60,000 nt of DNA from Bolinopsis microptera (GCF_026151205.1 NC_087081.1:5887246-5947245); one strand, 5' to 3'. Counted from the first letter of the stretch, positions 1 through 11,455 are shown. The notes: a model not told the origin generated them from the letters alone. Numbers and translations are program-made.

Positions 1-2517
1 TAGAAAACGGGTTGAAAAAGTCACGTGACAGTCGAGTGTAGAGTGATTAATCATCATCCATACATTTCTGAAAGGGCTTTTAATTAAGTTAGTTTCAATA
101 AAAACTCGACTGGAGATTTGGCTTACTTAAGTTTCCCGAATTTTAAAAGTTTTTCCAGGCCCATATTCTATATATATTAATTACTTCATCTTGTTACATT
201 TTCACACGGTATTAGAGTATTGGGATACCAGTAGGTTTAAGTTGATGTAAGAAAACTATGCTATCTCATTATTAGAATTGTGTTTGGGGTCGTGAACGAC
301 TCCATATGTCTAGCAGAGAAATGTAATTTGATTAAAATACTTTCTGGCGCTATTGTTTGACTTTCTTCGAAAGATATTTATGGACTATTTCTCCCTCCTA
401 CTGAATTTTTCACATTGTTCTTTCTTTTTTTTTAAGAGAGGCTGGGCCAAGATAGCCCACGAGAGGATAGCATTGAGATGCTCTGCCTACCTCTGGGGTG
501 TGGCAACCAAGGTTGTTAAATACGTCAAATTTTCGTGAAAGAATACGACGTATTCGGTTCTAATAAAGAATACGTCGTAATACGCCGTAATACGGTAATT
601 TCTATGAATTGTTAAATACGTCCACGAATACGCCATAATACGCCGTAATACGCTGATTTGTCAAAATTAAGCATTACAGCTGCGCGCCACCCTCATCATT
701 GATCATGCATTAAAGGAGTGCACGACATTTATTTCCCCATTTAATTTAGGAGTTTCAACTTTGTTTCTATATCGATAATCGATTCAAAGATAACTAAAAT
801 TTACTCTAACACGAAAGTAACTTAAATTAATTAAACGGTCTAATTACACAAAACTGCACTCCTATAATGCAATTGTTATGAAGATCATGTGCTCTGGCAG
901 TGAACTGCGGGGTTCTGGATGATTAGAAACTACGTGAAAGCAGGTAATTTCCTTGTACAAAGCAAACAATTTTTTGCACGCACGACACACCTTTTCGTAA
1001 TAGTAATACGTCAATTTTCGAGAATTAATACGTATTCGTATTCCAATACGTATTCCCTCCTAATACGTATTTAACAACCTTGGTGGCAACCCTGGGGAAA
1101 GTTGCCGGTGAAATCAGAGTGAATGGTGGAGGATGGTGTAAGAAGTGATATGAGTCAAAATGATACGCTTAAATGCCAGCTTGGTTTGGAAAAGTAAAAC
1201 GAGACGAGGCGAGACAGCATTTGAGATAATACTTTAAGTCACCCCGGTCTGATCCAGCTCTTCCGGCACAATTAAACGTTTGGTGCGGTTTGCGAAATAG
1301 ACAATCGTGGTGATGTGTTGGTTGTCGAATATGTCATTGACAGAGAGGTAGTAGTCCTGGAAATATTGACCTCTAATTTGGGCAATAGCCGGACACTGTC
1401 CAAGGAAGTGTGAGACAGTTTCCTTTCACATTGTTCTGTTTAATTGAAGATAATTTGAAATTGATAGCGAATTATACAATGGAAAAATATGAGTTTCTTT
1501 TATTTGGATTACATTCCGTGACAAAGTAAACGCCAAATATTACGGCTAAATTTGGAAGACAACTGTCATACAAGAAAATTAAATCTCTACAATTAACCGC
1601 CCACGATATGACTGCAAATCATTTACCAAAAATATCTACATTATTTATAAATAAAATTCAAGTTAACATGATCCAGCCCCAAACCAGTCTTTTAAAACAG
1701 ATTTTATACACAATTCAACTCTTCAAGCGCGCTTAAAGAATTCAGACATATCTAGTTTGACACCAGAACTTAGGTATTTTACAGTCAGAACTCTAGAATT
1801 ATAAATACACAGATTTCATGATACCAAATTTCTTCACATAGCATAGCCATGTCACTGCCGCGCGCAGTGTTGTGACCCCTCTTCGTCGTATTTTACAAAT
1901 ATTTGGACGTTGGCAATTTATTCAATTGATAATTTTAAAGTTTTAACATTTTTAATATTAAATTCTTTTTTAATATAGTTCTAAAACGATTAAACTTGCT
2001 TTCTGTGAAAATTTAATGTACTTTCGTAAAATAATTTTGATGTGGCAGCGATTTGAAAAAAAAATTAGTTAAAAATGATCCAAAAAAATTGGACATTTTT
2101 TGATATTAAAACATGTATAACTTGGGCTGTGTTGACAGTAGAAAAATAATTTAACCCTTGTCCGAAAGGTTTAAAAAAGTTTTACGCGCCGCGCATAATT
2201 GCCGCGCAATTTCGCGTGTCAAATCCGTCTAAGAGTGAACATAATTGATGAAGGAGCACTTTGAGCTTTACACCTCGTGCGTTCACTGTTCGCGTCTTAA
2301 TTGCGCCCAGTTCACTGTTGCCTCGCGTTATTCCATCATCCATATTTCTGCTCTTAGTTGCTTTATAATGTGTCAGCAGTAATCAGCCCTGCTGTATTAT
2401 ATATTGTGCTTGATTGTTGATACCTAATTAATTAACTGTTTACGATGGCAGTTATGGTGGATGATGATTAATCACTCTACAATCGCCTGTCACGTGACTT
2501 CTTCAACCCGTTCTGTA
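1..2517. mobile_element. DNA transposon with ~59-bp terminal inverted repeats, non-coding
   Basis: Bases 1-59 and 2459-2517 are inverted copies of each other with only a few mismatches. Both ends carry the palindrome TCACGTGAC next to a GGGTTGAA(A/G)AAGTC block and a TGATTAATCATCATCC block. No long open frame lies between them, so this looks like a non-autonomous DNA element of about 2.5 kb. The left end coincides with the window start, so the true boundary and any target-site duplication cannot be seen on that side. A younger hAT-like element (508-1082) sits inside it. The superfamily is not assigned. Confidence 0.75.
508..1082. mobile_element. 575-bp hAT-like non-autonomous element with 8-bp TSD
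   Basis: The element starts CAAGGTTGTTAAATACG (508) and ends with the exact inverse, CGTATTTAACAACCTTG (1082). It is flanked on both sides by the same 8 bp, GTGGCAAC (500-507 and 1083-1090). An 8-bp duplication is the hallmark of hAT transposases. The interior has no gene. Both subterminal parts are packed with TAATACG / TACGCCGTAATACG motifs in both orientations, which resembles the subterminal transposase-binding motifs of hAT elements. It is inserted within the larger TIR element. Confidence 0.85.
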
Positions 2518-3423
2518 GATAGGTAGATGGCCCTAAACAACTATTCGAAACCCGGAAACCATAACCCTCTAATCAGATCCCAACCCTAACGGCCTAACCC
2601 TAACCAAATCCTTAACAAAAGCATATACTGAAACACTATAGAGAAATTAGGCTAACTTCCTTATACGGTCATATCACGTGAGCGAGACAGTTTTTCGCCA
2701 ATATCTCGTTAGGGGAGAATTTTAACCTTATGTCATGGGGGTAATAGGTAAGTACTTAGTAACCTCTTTGCTTTTATTCGAGCCTTTTATTAAATCGAAG
2801 TTACAGTTCACGAGGTTGATCCTTTGGGAGATATTAAATCCTGTTTTACTATTATTTATAAATTCTAACGTTTAACTTTAATAATAATAAGTAAGTTTGG
2901 ACGCAGACTAGAAACGAGTTTAATCGACTAAGTTTTTGATTTTGTGTACCTTTTTATCATACAACTTTTTAATTTCAGCAAATTTTAGTTAAAGAGTAAA
3001 TCAAAGTTAGCAATCATTGAACTCAATAGTTAAAAAGGTGACTGTAAAAATAGAACTAAGATTTCGATACTTTTAAATGAACTTCTAGTTCTAATGATAT
3101 AATTTTAAATTATTAGATGTTTAAATTTTCCTGATAGCTGGATCATAGTCATGTAGAAATTAGGTTAAACATTGTCATGCAGAAATTAGGTTGAAATAAT
3201 TTTGTCCATAGAAAACACAGTCACGCCTTACATTATTACAAGCTTTAAAGGGCTCGTGAGTCGTGTTAGTGTTACTATTACTTTTGAGCTTGAAAGCAGA
3301 CAAAACTTTGCTTATTTGTTTGTTTATTATTTTGTTTGTTATTAGAGAAAGAAGACAATATTACCTCTCGATTATTTCAGGAGAAGCTAAAAGCGCTGAA
3401 AGACAAAGAAGCATCTCCCGCAG
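2518..3423. other. Intergenic, no gene seen
   Basis: AT-rich sequence. Around 2560-2615 a few AACCCTAA-like words occur, too few and irregular to call an interstitial telomere array. No convincing exon is visible until 3424. Confidence 0.5.
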
Positions 3424-5546
3424 GAGCTGTTGAATCAGCACGCTGAAGAAGTACAGAGACTGGTGAACAAGCTGATAAACTCAGACAGCAGCAAAAACTT
3501 CAAGTGAGCTTCGTGACGTCATTGACATTACCATTGATGATTACCGTCGTTGTGACGTCATTTTCGATGTTGATCGAATGAATTTATTTGTATTCTAGAG
3601 ATTCTATTTTAGCATTTGACAAGTAACAACTTTGGCTCTGTTTACTGTGCTGTAATGCACTGAACGACCGGGATTCCCGGCGCCGGGGGAGGTGTTTATT
3701 CCCGGCCCCGGCCAATTTTGAGTTTTTGGCCGGGAATTATAGATTAAAAAGTCACATAAGAACTTAAAAACTACTGTCTTATTTGACCCACAATTCATAC
3801 TTACATTTACAACTTATCTTATATTGGTAAGGGATCAATTAGCCGAAGTTAAAATGGAAAGTGCCAGTTTTACTTAGTCTGAAGCACTGAGCGTGAAAAG
3901 TGATATTAAAATGGACTCTAAAAGTGCCTGTGTCTTCATACTATGGTGTTCCGCCTCACTTCTATACTACTATAATCGAGCACAGGACTTGACAAGCCCA
4001 CTAAAACAAGTTGTGTAAAAATACCACCAGTTCACGGCCCAACCACATTGTTTATTTGTACACCCAGTGAATTATTCCTTATATGGCGCGGAACATTCCT
4101 GGCCTAACGTGTGTGCCGTGTTTCTCCGCACTATCAGTTGACTACCATTCATGTAGTTGACTGCCACTGTACTCGCATTTATGAGTTACTTTTTTTTACG
4201 TGTTTGATTTAAATTGCTCGTGATTAGACACACGTTCGGTGAAAGGGGAGGGGATAGTTTTCACTTTTCAGACAAGGGAAGGGGCAAGGAAACGTGTGAT
4301 TACTTGATTATTGATTTTTCACGTTTTAAGTTAATCTCGACACGTGTTCAGTAATTATGTGTTTTATAAATACCCTACTGTTTACACTTTTTAAATCCCT
4401 TTAAAGCCAACAATATAATCCACAAAACAGACTCCTGGCACTAATTTCAGGATCTAAAATAGGCCCGGGCTTTTTTTTAAGTTACTGACATGACGCTGGT
4501 CCTCACTTTTTGGAGTCTACTCCCTCATTTCCAGGTTAGTGCACTATTAGTGGGGAGGAGGTGTATTAACTTTATCAGTCACGTAACCTCATGACACTCC
4601 CCATCACGGGTAACTTGTAATGGTAACGTTGTCATGGTAACAGAAATGTGTTTTCAGGCTGAACAGGAAGCTGTACAACAACCGGTCTGACAAGTTACAA
4701 GTGGTGGACCTACATCATCTAGATGTACAGGTTCGTTCATTTACTGATTGATAGCTATTTTAATGAACTTATTTGTTTAGATTTATGACGTGTTTCTCAA
4801 TTGACAATTTTATACCCTCGAGATAATACAAAATTCTATGAAGGATACATTTTTAATTTTCAATTACATAAATGACAAACTTAAGTTGACTAAATCGCTG
4901 CCTGTATTTGGATTATTTAAAAAAATCAATTTGGTGTGACCACAGTACCATAAGTCGCACTGAGCATAAAACCTGTGAGCGAATCACCATACTTAAAGAG
5001 TGTGTGCCAGCTCATGTCCGTCTTCATAACCTCTTCCCTCCACTGTCCCCATCTTGACTGCATCTCAAGAGAGCCGCATTGAACTTCACTTTCATGCTCG
5101 AGGTTTCTTTTAACTCTCTGAAGGACCTCAGCTTGTTGTTCCCGGGCGTTCATCTTCTTCCACGGTTTCTTCCATTCTCCAAAACCAATCCTTGCCCTGC
5201 TGTACGGCTGGACCATTCCTCTCACCGCTTCACAGACTAAGTCCCTCTCAGCACAATCTAGTTCCTTGTCTGGTCTCCAAACTCTCCCTGACCTGACTTG
5301 CGGTTGAATCGCCCTTATCATGTCATCAAAAAACTGCTGGTAGGACTGTTGGAGTCAACATTTCTCCAGCTTCCAAGTATCAGACAGGCTGCCGATGGGC
5401 AAGGCCACACTAGATGTTTGACTAAATAAGCAGATGTTACTCAGTTTGACCCACATGTGAAGGTCGCTAAACTAAATGTAATATTTCAGGTACAAATTCT
5501 ACTAGTACGATTCGATGCAGTGGAAGAGGTTGAAGTTGACGTTTAA
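3424..5546 (+). other. Candidate exon series of an unassigned gene or gene relic
   Basis: Three segments join in phase with good splice borders: 3424-3503 (after CCCGCAG, before GTGAGC), 4658-4730 (after TTTTCAG, before GTTCGT) and 5490-5546 (after ATTTCAG, ending at TAA). Together they read about 69 residues: first a helical, Glu/Lys-rich stretch (ELLNQHAEEVQRLVNKL), then KLYNNRSDKL and VVDLHHLDVQ. The DLHHL motif faintly recalls the DLHGL start of Smr domains, but the rest does not confirm this. Upstream at 3381 another acceptor opens a frame (EKLKALKDK) that matches only after a one-base shift, so the locus may be decaying. An exon-like open stretch at 5553-5640 and an AATAAA at about 6453 may belong to it. 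No function is assigned. Confidence 0.3.
4926..5339 (-). pseudogene. Relic of a retroelement polyprotein (region after the reverse transcriptase)
   Basis: A 131-codon open stretch on the minus strand ends in a pattern (W..W...V...DMSW..LF....SLTGFML.ATY) that I recognise from the segment following the reverse transcriptase in some invertebrate retroelements. There such segments are followed by a zinc-binding CxxC region. Nothing upstream or downstream is intact, and it lies antisense within a possible intron of the exon series at 3424-5546. Family assignment is from memory of the pattern only. Confidence 0.45.
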
Positions 5547-6029
5547 GCAGTCACCCTGCCGAACAAGAAATCAGTCAGGCAAAGAGGCTAGGTTGACTAG
5601 AAACTCAATCACTATATCCGTGAAACTTGCTGGAAGCTATGTGAGTTATTTTACCTCCTTATTTCAAATGACCTCCAAACCAATTACATTGAACTTTGAA
5701 GAGGTGAAGAAACCATTAATATTTACTGAATTAAATGCGACTATAAAACCGAAATAGTAATACACTGCTGACTACAAAGAAACATCTTACATGGGGTTCA
5801 GGCTCATATAAGTGTTCATATGTTAGTGTTCATAGCCGTTGAAAATATGGCGGAATGACAGGCTGAATGTGGCCCAGTAGAAGAAAAAAACATTATAATT
5901 CTTTCCGACCATAATAGAAATACAATTAAACTAGAATGAAACAAAGAGTATTAAATTTTTAAATTAGTCGAGTCAACCAAATTTCACAGAGAAGCTGGAC
6001 ATTTATACGACAATTTAAACGCAATGTGT

Positions 6030-6092
6030 ATGCGCCGTGATCAATGGTCACGGCGCAGAACCATTGCGCCGTGACCGTTGATCACGGCGCAT
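6030..6092. repeat. GC-rich double hairpin (28-bp inverted arms)
   Basis: 6030-6057 and 6065-6092 are inverse copies with one mismatch, separated by 7 bp. Each arm is itself a hairpin, because GCCGTGA and TCACGGC bracket TCAATGG or CCGTTGA. The block is GC-rich within AT-rich DNA and could be the core of a small foldback element. Confidence 0.8.
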
Positions 6093-7163
6093 AACCCGTA
6101 AGATGCTGCGCACATTTTTGATTTTAAAATGGCGGGAACACATTTCAACTGCCATTGTTATACGATACATTGAAGTGCATAGTGGAGTGTGTGGTCTGAT
6201 AGTAGACAGAGGATTTATTCGAAACATTCCCGGTGCCTTCAACTGTTCTTTGCACTGACTATTTGATTGCTTAAACGAATAGGCGAGCCTTCAAAAACAT
6301 TAGTTTTCATAGTTTTATGATGCAAATATGATTTTTCCATTTACTTAACTGATAATACCCCCAATATCTTTTCAGGTGTGGAGGTCGGACCGAAACTGTA
6401 ATCAGACACTAAACATTAACGAGGACCAATTATTTTACTCCCTTAATGATGAATAAAGATCGCTGATTGCTTTTACTAATATATAGTGTTAAAATGAAAG
6501 AGAAACTGTTGAGACGAAAGAGAAAAACGCACTCATTTATTTATAGTTTTATGTCTTAACAATGTTATTCGAAAGCTAATTTTAAAAGCTGGCTCTGAAT
6601 CCTTGCTAAATGATTTGGGAAGGTGTAAGGGCTAAATATGCCTGTAGACATCATTTTCAGTGGGTTTTATGAAGTTTATGATTAGGGTATATTTTGGGAC
6701 TGAAATAAGCGCAAGACCTTCGACGTTTCTATTCCTACTGTTTTTTTAATTTAGCAAATATACAAAAAAAAATTATACTGTCGTAAAGATAAAATGTTTA
6801 GTCATCGGATAGATACTTCAAAATTAAGTATTAAAATAACCGAGCTAAGATATTCAATGTTAAACTCAAAAATGTTCACGCGTTTATGAAGAAATATCTA
6901 ATTCTGCGCGTAGTTTTTTGGTCACAACTATGGCAAATTTTTACCAATTTTGTTCATAATTTCAAAATGTTATTTAGTAGACAAATTACTTTCGGACTAA
7001 ATCCTTATTGTTTATTCAAATCTAAAAGAAACAACATTTATTTGACTTCAAAATTGTTCAATCTGAATACGAGCTAATTACGACGAAGGGAGGTCACAAC
7101 ACTGCGCGCAGGAGTGCATGTGTATACGCGTACTGCGTGACGCGCTTGTTGCACAAGTAGAAT

Positions 7164-7525
7164 ACAGGAGGGCTAAGGTCAAAGAAACTGCTGCTCACTG
7201 CTGCTCGCTGCTCACTGCTGCTGTCACGCGCGCGCACACAGCAGCACACAGGAGGGGCTAAGTGCAAAGAAACTGCTGCTCACTGCTGCTCACTGCTGCT
7301 CACTGCTGCTCACTGCTACTAACTGCTGCTCACTGCTGCTGTCGCGCGCGCGCCCATAGCAGCAGTGAGCAGCAGTGATTAGCAGTGAGAAGCAGTGAGC
7401 AGCAGTGAGCAGCAGTTTCTATGCACTTAGCCCCGCCTGTGAGCAGTGAGCAGCAGTGAGCAGCAGTGATGAGTGAGCAGCAGTTAGCAACAGTTTCTTT
7501 GCTATTTTCACTTAGCCCCTCCTGT
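7164..7525. repeat. Nested foldback element built of 10-bp CTG/CAG repeats
   Basis: The left side is tandem copies of TGCTGCTCAC and the right side tandem copies of its inverse, GTGAGCAGCA, around alternating CGCGCG loops. The inner stem (about 7248-7440) opens with ACAGGAGGGGCTAAGTGCAA and closes with its inverse. An outer pair (7164-7240 and 7441-7525) repeats the same termini, so one foldback appears to have landed within another. No coding capacity. Related copies are at 7995-8193 and 38912-39021. Confidence 0.85.
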
Positions 7526-7994
7526 GCAGTGCGTTGCGTGCTGATAATTGAAAATTGGAATGCAACGAATGCACCGGGCGTACAACGTACCAGTGCATTT
7601 TATTTAATGTCGTTAGGTGCGCGCGAGCTCAAACCGGCAGTAAAAAAACAAAAACGCACTTTTAGCGAGCCAACCAGCCAGTAAAGTTTTCTTATTAAGA
7701 GTACGCGCGCGGCCATATCGTCGCACTCGCCACTGTTAAAATGTTAATGATATAAAACATAAAATGAAAATTGAAAATGAGGCGATTAAGGATTACGATT
7801 ACAATGCGCGACGTGAAACATGAACAAAACTGACCCCCGGCCCAGTGGCCAGTACACGCAATTTTTAGCATTTTGCTTCAACCGGGCAGTGGGAACTTAA
7901 CATTTTAAAATGTTTTAATCCGTTAATGTTTGCGAAGCAAACATATGAAAATTGAAAATTGAAAGGCACAGTTTATATTTCCACCGAAACACAT

Positions 7995-8193
7995 GAGGGC
8001 TATAGTGCAAAAAAATTGCTGCTCACTGCTGCTCACTTCTGCGGACTGCTGCTCACTGCTGCTCACTGCTGCTCACTGCTGCTCACTGCTGCTGTCACGC
8101 GCGCGCACATAGCAGCAGTGAGCAGCAGTGAGCAGCAGTGAGCAGCAGTGAGCAGCAGTTAGCAGCAGTTTCTTTGCACTATAGTCCGCCTAT
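7995..8193. repeat. Second foldback element of the same CTG/CAG family
   Basis: It opens with GGCTATAGTGCAAAAAAATT, runs through tandem TGCTGCTCAC units to a GTCACGCGCGCGCAC centre, and closes with inverse units and TTTCTTTGCACTATAGTCC. It shares the terminal AGTGCAAAGAAA core with the other two copies, which marks these as a dispersed family and not isolated palindromes. Confidence 0.85.
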
Positions 8194-8885
8194 GGAAAGC
8201 ACACTTCTCAAATTGCGCGCATTGGAGTAGCTTCATTTATACTACATGAATCGAAATCAAATCGTTTGTAATGTATTCAAAATCAATATATGGCATATGC
8301 ACTTTACTTATTTAAATCACTTGGAATACTTTCGAAAAAGAATAACAAGCTCAAAAATGCTACTATCTTATTTTTTTTTTGTAAAAAGCACATCAACGTG
8401 AGTATCGTTTGTCGAGGTGCCTCAAAAGTGACTTTGAACGATTCCTCGTTCAATTTTGGTCGGCTGACGTTAGCTTAATGCAGAATCAAACAAGTTATAA
8501 ACATATTTAATACATACAAAATTAGATTTGCTTTCGGTTGAAGTTTGGTCAAATGAAAAATCTAATCAAATCATGTCATGTGAATTAATTGGCAGACAGT
8601 AATTTATTAATTTGATTTGACCCAACTCATTCATGGTATCAGATTGACAGCTTAGAGTATTTCAATTTTACCTATGAAGGACTTTGTAATTCCTCAATCT
8701 TGTACGTCAGTGAAGTCTAGTTTTAAAACCTGCTTCCTGTCAAGCTGTTTGTACAGTGTCATTCATTGGGGTTTCCCTCTGAAGTTCCTTGACCTTGTAC
8801 TCTCTGTCAAACCATGGAACTTCATTTATGACAGTTTCAAGCTACCTTCAAGCTCTAGTTATCATTAATTTATAATTTGTTATTA
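8194..8885. other. Intergenic, no gene seen
   Basis: AT-rich DNA with short open frames only. None has splice context or recognisable protein similarity. Confidence 0.5.
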
Positions 8886-9749
8886 CAGTGTGGGTCAAAA
8901 GTCAGTACCCATACGTTGGCCTTTATAGCTCAGTCATTTAGTGCCCAATCGAAATAATTCTTTCTGGTATAACTAAGTACCACCACTGGTTCGAGGAATT
9001 TGTCAACTCGCAAAATATTCGTGTTCATTTTTTTCATTCATTTTCGCAATTATTTTCTAATTTTACTGAATTGTGTTTGGCCATTCGATGTACGTTTGTC
9101 CTGAAAAAATGAGAGTTCTAGCTTCTCAGATGACCGAGATACGAAGCATAATGAGTTTATTCATAGCATGTGATCAGGTGATTGGCTTACCTAATCACGT
9201 GATAAGGTGACCCCGTTAACTACCCTGTTAAACATAATGGGAGTCGTTAAGGCTGCCCAATTAAGTTTTAATACTTTCAACACTACTATATAACAAATAA
9301 TTTTAGGTATGGCTACCGATGAGTAATCCGTTGGAGTAAAGTCTGCCGGTGTCCTGGGTGTGATGGATCTGAGTCAGATGGCAGGTTGTGGAGGTGGTAA
9401 TCGTTTCTTCCTATTGCCCTGGTAGTCTTGTACTGCCAGGGCTCCTGCGGTCTGGTACGAGGTTAGTTTTATTGTTAGAGATCTAGTGATGTTTGAAATT
9501 TATTAACTCCTTTTAGCTACTTCTCCTTTAGATAAGTATTGCATTCTTTTTTCTGCTATACAGTTCTTTACAACACCTCTGTTCATTATAATTCAAATTT
9601 TTTTCACTCTGAACTATAAATCTCTGGCCTATTAACTGTTTCAGATCCAGATTGCTAGGGTTTACAACGGTGCCACTGAAACATCCTGCTGTTGATCTCT
9701 TATCCGGATCACCCAGTCTCCTCCCGATCCTCCCACACTTCACAACAAG

Positions 9750-11261
9750 ATGCCAACACTGCCCGCCAACTTCCTCGCCTTACTGCAAAACTTATCTCTT
9801 GAAGTAAAGCAACACATGCATACCCTCCTTACTCAGAGTATCCTGGACAGTCTGAAAGAGAAAAAGCTTGCTTCTAAAATAGAACGTATAGATGAAAAGA
9901 AGAAGGAAAAGAAAACGAAGAAGGAAACTACTGTTCAAAATGTCTCGTATAGCCCACATACGCTCGTAGAGCACGTTCCAGTTCTCCCTGGAATGGATGA
10001 AAATCTATTCCAGAAAATCACAGAAGAATTAGATTCAATGAATCTTGAAGGCAAATCTAATAAAGTCCACACCCTATGGCTAAGCCCTTCATCAGAAGAC
10101 TACTGCTTTGGTAACATAGTCAACAAGCCACATCCCATCAACAACTTCCCTAGCATCTTTAAGTTGATGGGACTTATTAATGACCTCCCCTCCACCACCA
10201 ACAACATGGATGCTTGCCTTGTTACTAGGTACGACACTCAGCAAGCTAAGTTAAGCCTCCATAAAGACGATGAAGACCTAATAATATCACAGTCCAGCTC
10301 CATTTGCACTTACTCAATAGGGGCTCCGCGGTCACTTGAGTTTGTGCTCGATACAACCCAAGTAGAACAACGCACAACTAGGGCCTCTAGGTCAAGGCCA
10401 GCCCAAGAGTTGATTAACGCAGACTTCACCCTTCCTGCCACCAATGGCACACTGAACATCATGAAGCCTGGTGCACAGCAAGTCATGAGGCACAGGATTG
10501 CCCCAGGAGTTGCACCTTCTGACAATGAAATTTGTTGGAGGTATAGTCTCTCCTTCAGAAAGTTAACCACACCTTCCTCTTCCCCTTCATCTCCTATTCT
10601 TCCCTCTCCTACATCCGACAGTCCTAATAAGGTACCCCCAAAAGCTCCCATCACAGACTCTCAAAAACACCAGAAGTCTATCATCCTCATTGCTGGTGAC
10701 TCCTTTGCTGCTCGATTGGACGCTGATCGCCTCAGTAGAGGTAAAGAAACTGTCACCAACATAGCTAAGGGTGGGCTTAAGATCTCAGCTATACAGAAAT
10801 CTATTGAGGCCTTTCATACAAAGAACCCTCTTGTGCAGGTAAAGAAACTGTTCTTAAGCTTCGGTGCCAACGACATCCGGTACTGTACCCAGGGTGTCAA
10901 TCATCTCAAGACCCCTGTGAGTGACCTTATGAAGACAGCAAAAAAACTTTATCCAAATGCACGTGTTTTTGTACAAGCTATTCCACCAGTCCACCCCAAC
11001 GGACAAGATAAAATCCCTGGTAATGTTTGTGCTATGAATAATTTGATCTTTGATCGCTGCTCTAGGCATAAACTGTTTTACCTTGATGTTTTTTGGGCTT
11101 TCTTAGACCGCTATGGAAACAGAAACGAGAGATTATTTCCTAAATGTGACAATAGGGGCTTTTATGATATTCATCCCAGCCCCAAGGCTGGGATGCCAGT
11201 GTTGGCAAAGTTCTATCTCAGAATCATACACTCAAAGTGGTTTAATCCATTGGGATACTGA
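9750..11261 (+). CDS. LINE ORF1: AlkB-like 2OG-Fe(II) oxygenase plus SGNH esterase
   Basis: This 503-aa protein has three parts. Residues 1-65 are helical and Lys/Glu-rich (about 36-62), suitable for nucleic-acid contact or oligomerisation. Residues about 75-275 resemble the AlkB oxygenase fold: H171-x-D173 in LSLHKDDED, followed by ICTYSIG.PR; a distal H248 in MRHRI; and R264-x5-R270 in RYSLSFR. This is the iron triad plus the AlkB 2-oxoglutarate signature RxxxxxR. A Ser/Pro-rich linker (about 275-305) follows. Residues about 310-500 are an SGNH hydrolase: GDS with S318, GAND with N374, and D473-I-H475 near the end, one residue closer than the usual DxxH. Esterase ORF1s are known in CR1 elements; the oxygenase is the unusual part. 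AlkB enzymes remove alkyl groups from bases in DNA or RNA, so repair or demethylation of the element's own RNA or cDNA is a plausible but unproven role. Confidence 0.85.
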   Translation: MPTLPANFLALLQNLSLEVKQHMHTLLTQSILDSLKEKKLASKIERIDEKKKEKKTKKETTVQNVSYSPHTLVEHVPVLPGMDENLFQKITEELDSMNLEGKSNKVHTLWLSPSSEDYCFGNIVNKPHPINNFPSIFKLMGLINDLPSTTNNMDACLVTRYDTQQAKLSLHKDDEDLIISQSSSICTYSIGAPRSLEFVLDTTQVEQRTTRASRSRPAQELINADFTLPATNGTLNIMKPGAQQVMRHRIAPGVAPSDNEICWRYSLSFRKLTTPSSSPSSPILPSPTSDSPNKVPPKAPITDSQKHQKSIILIAGDSFAARLDADRLSRGKETVTNIAKGGLKISAIQKSIEAFHTKNPLVQVKKLFLSFGANDIRYCTQGVNHLKTPVSDLMKTAKKLYPNARVFVQAIPPVHPNGQDKIPGNVCAMNNLIFDRCSRHKLFYLDVFWAFLDRYGNRNERLFPKCDNRGFYDIHPSPKAGMPVLAKFYLRIIHSKWFNPLGY

Positions 11262-11455
11262 TGTGGTAATTCAATTCAATATTTAAATTTTTCATTGTCT
11301 GCATCAGTATCCTATTGGATCTGATCATTTGGATGTTATTTATATGTATTCAAACGAAGTGATAGCATAATGTATGTTACTTCATATTATAGCACAATAC
11401 CTAACAAAACACAACGGCGAGACACAATTCTGTTAATAATATACTTTAAAGTTCC

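Noticed and set aside
2560-2615. Interstitial telomeric repeat
   Set aside because: Only scattered CCTAAC-like words and no regular hexamer array.
7959-8141. Repeat-rich small open frames in the foldback elements
   Set aside because: They are translations of CTG/CAG hairpin arms.
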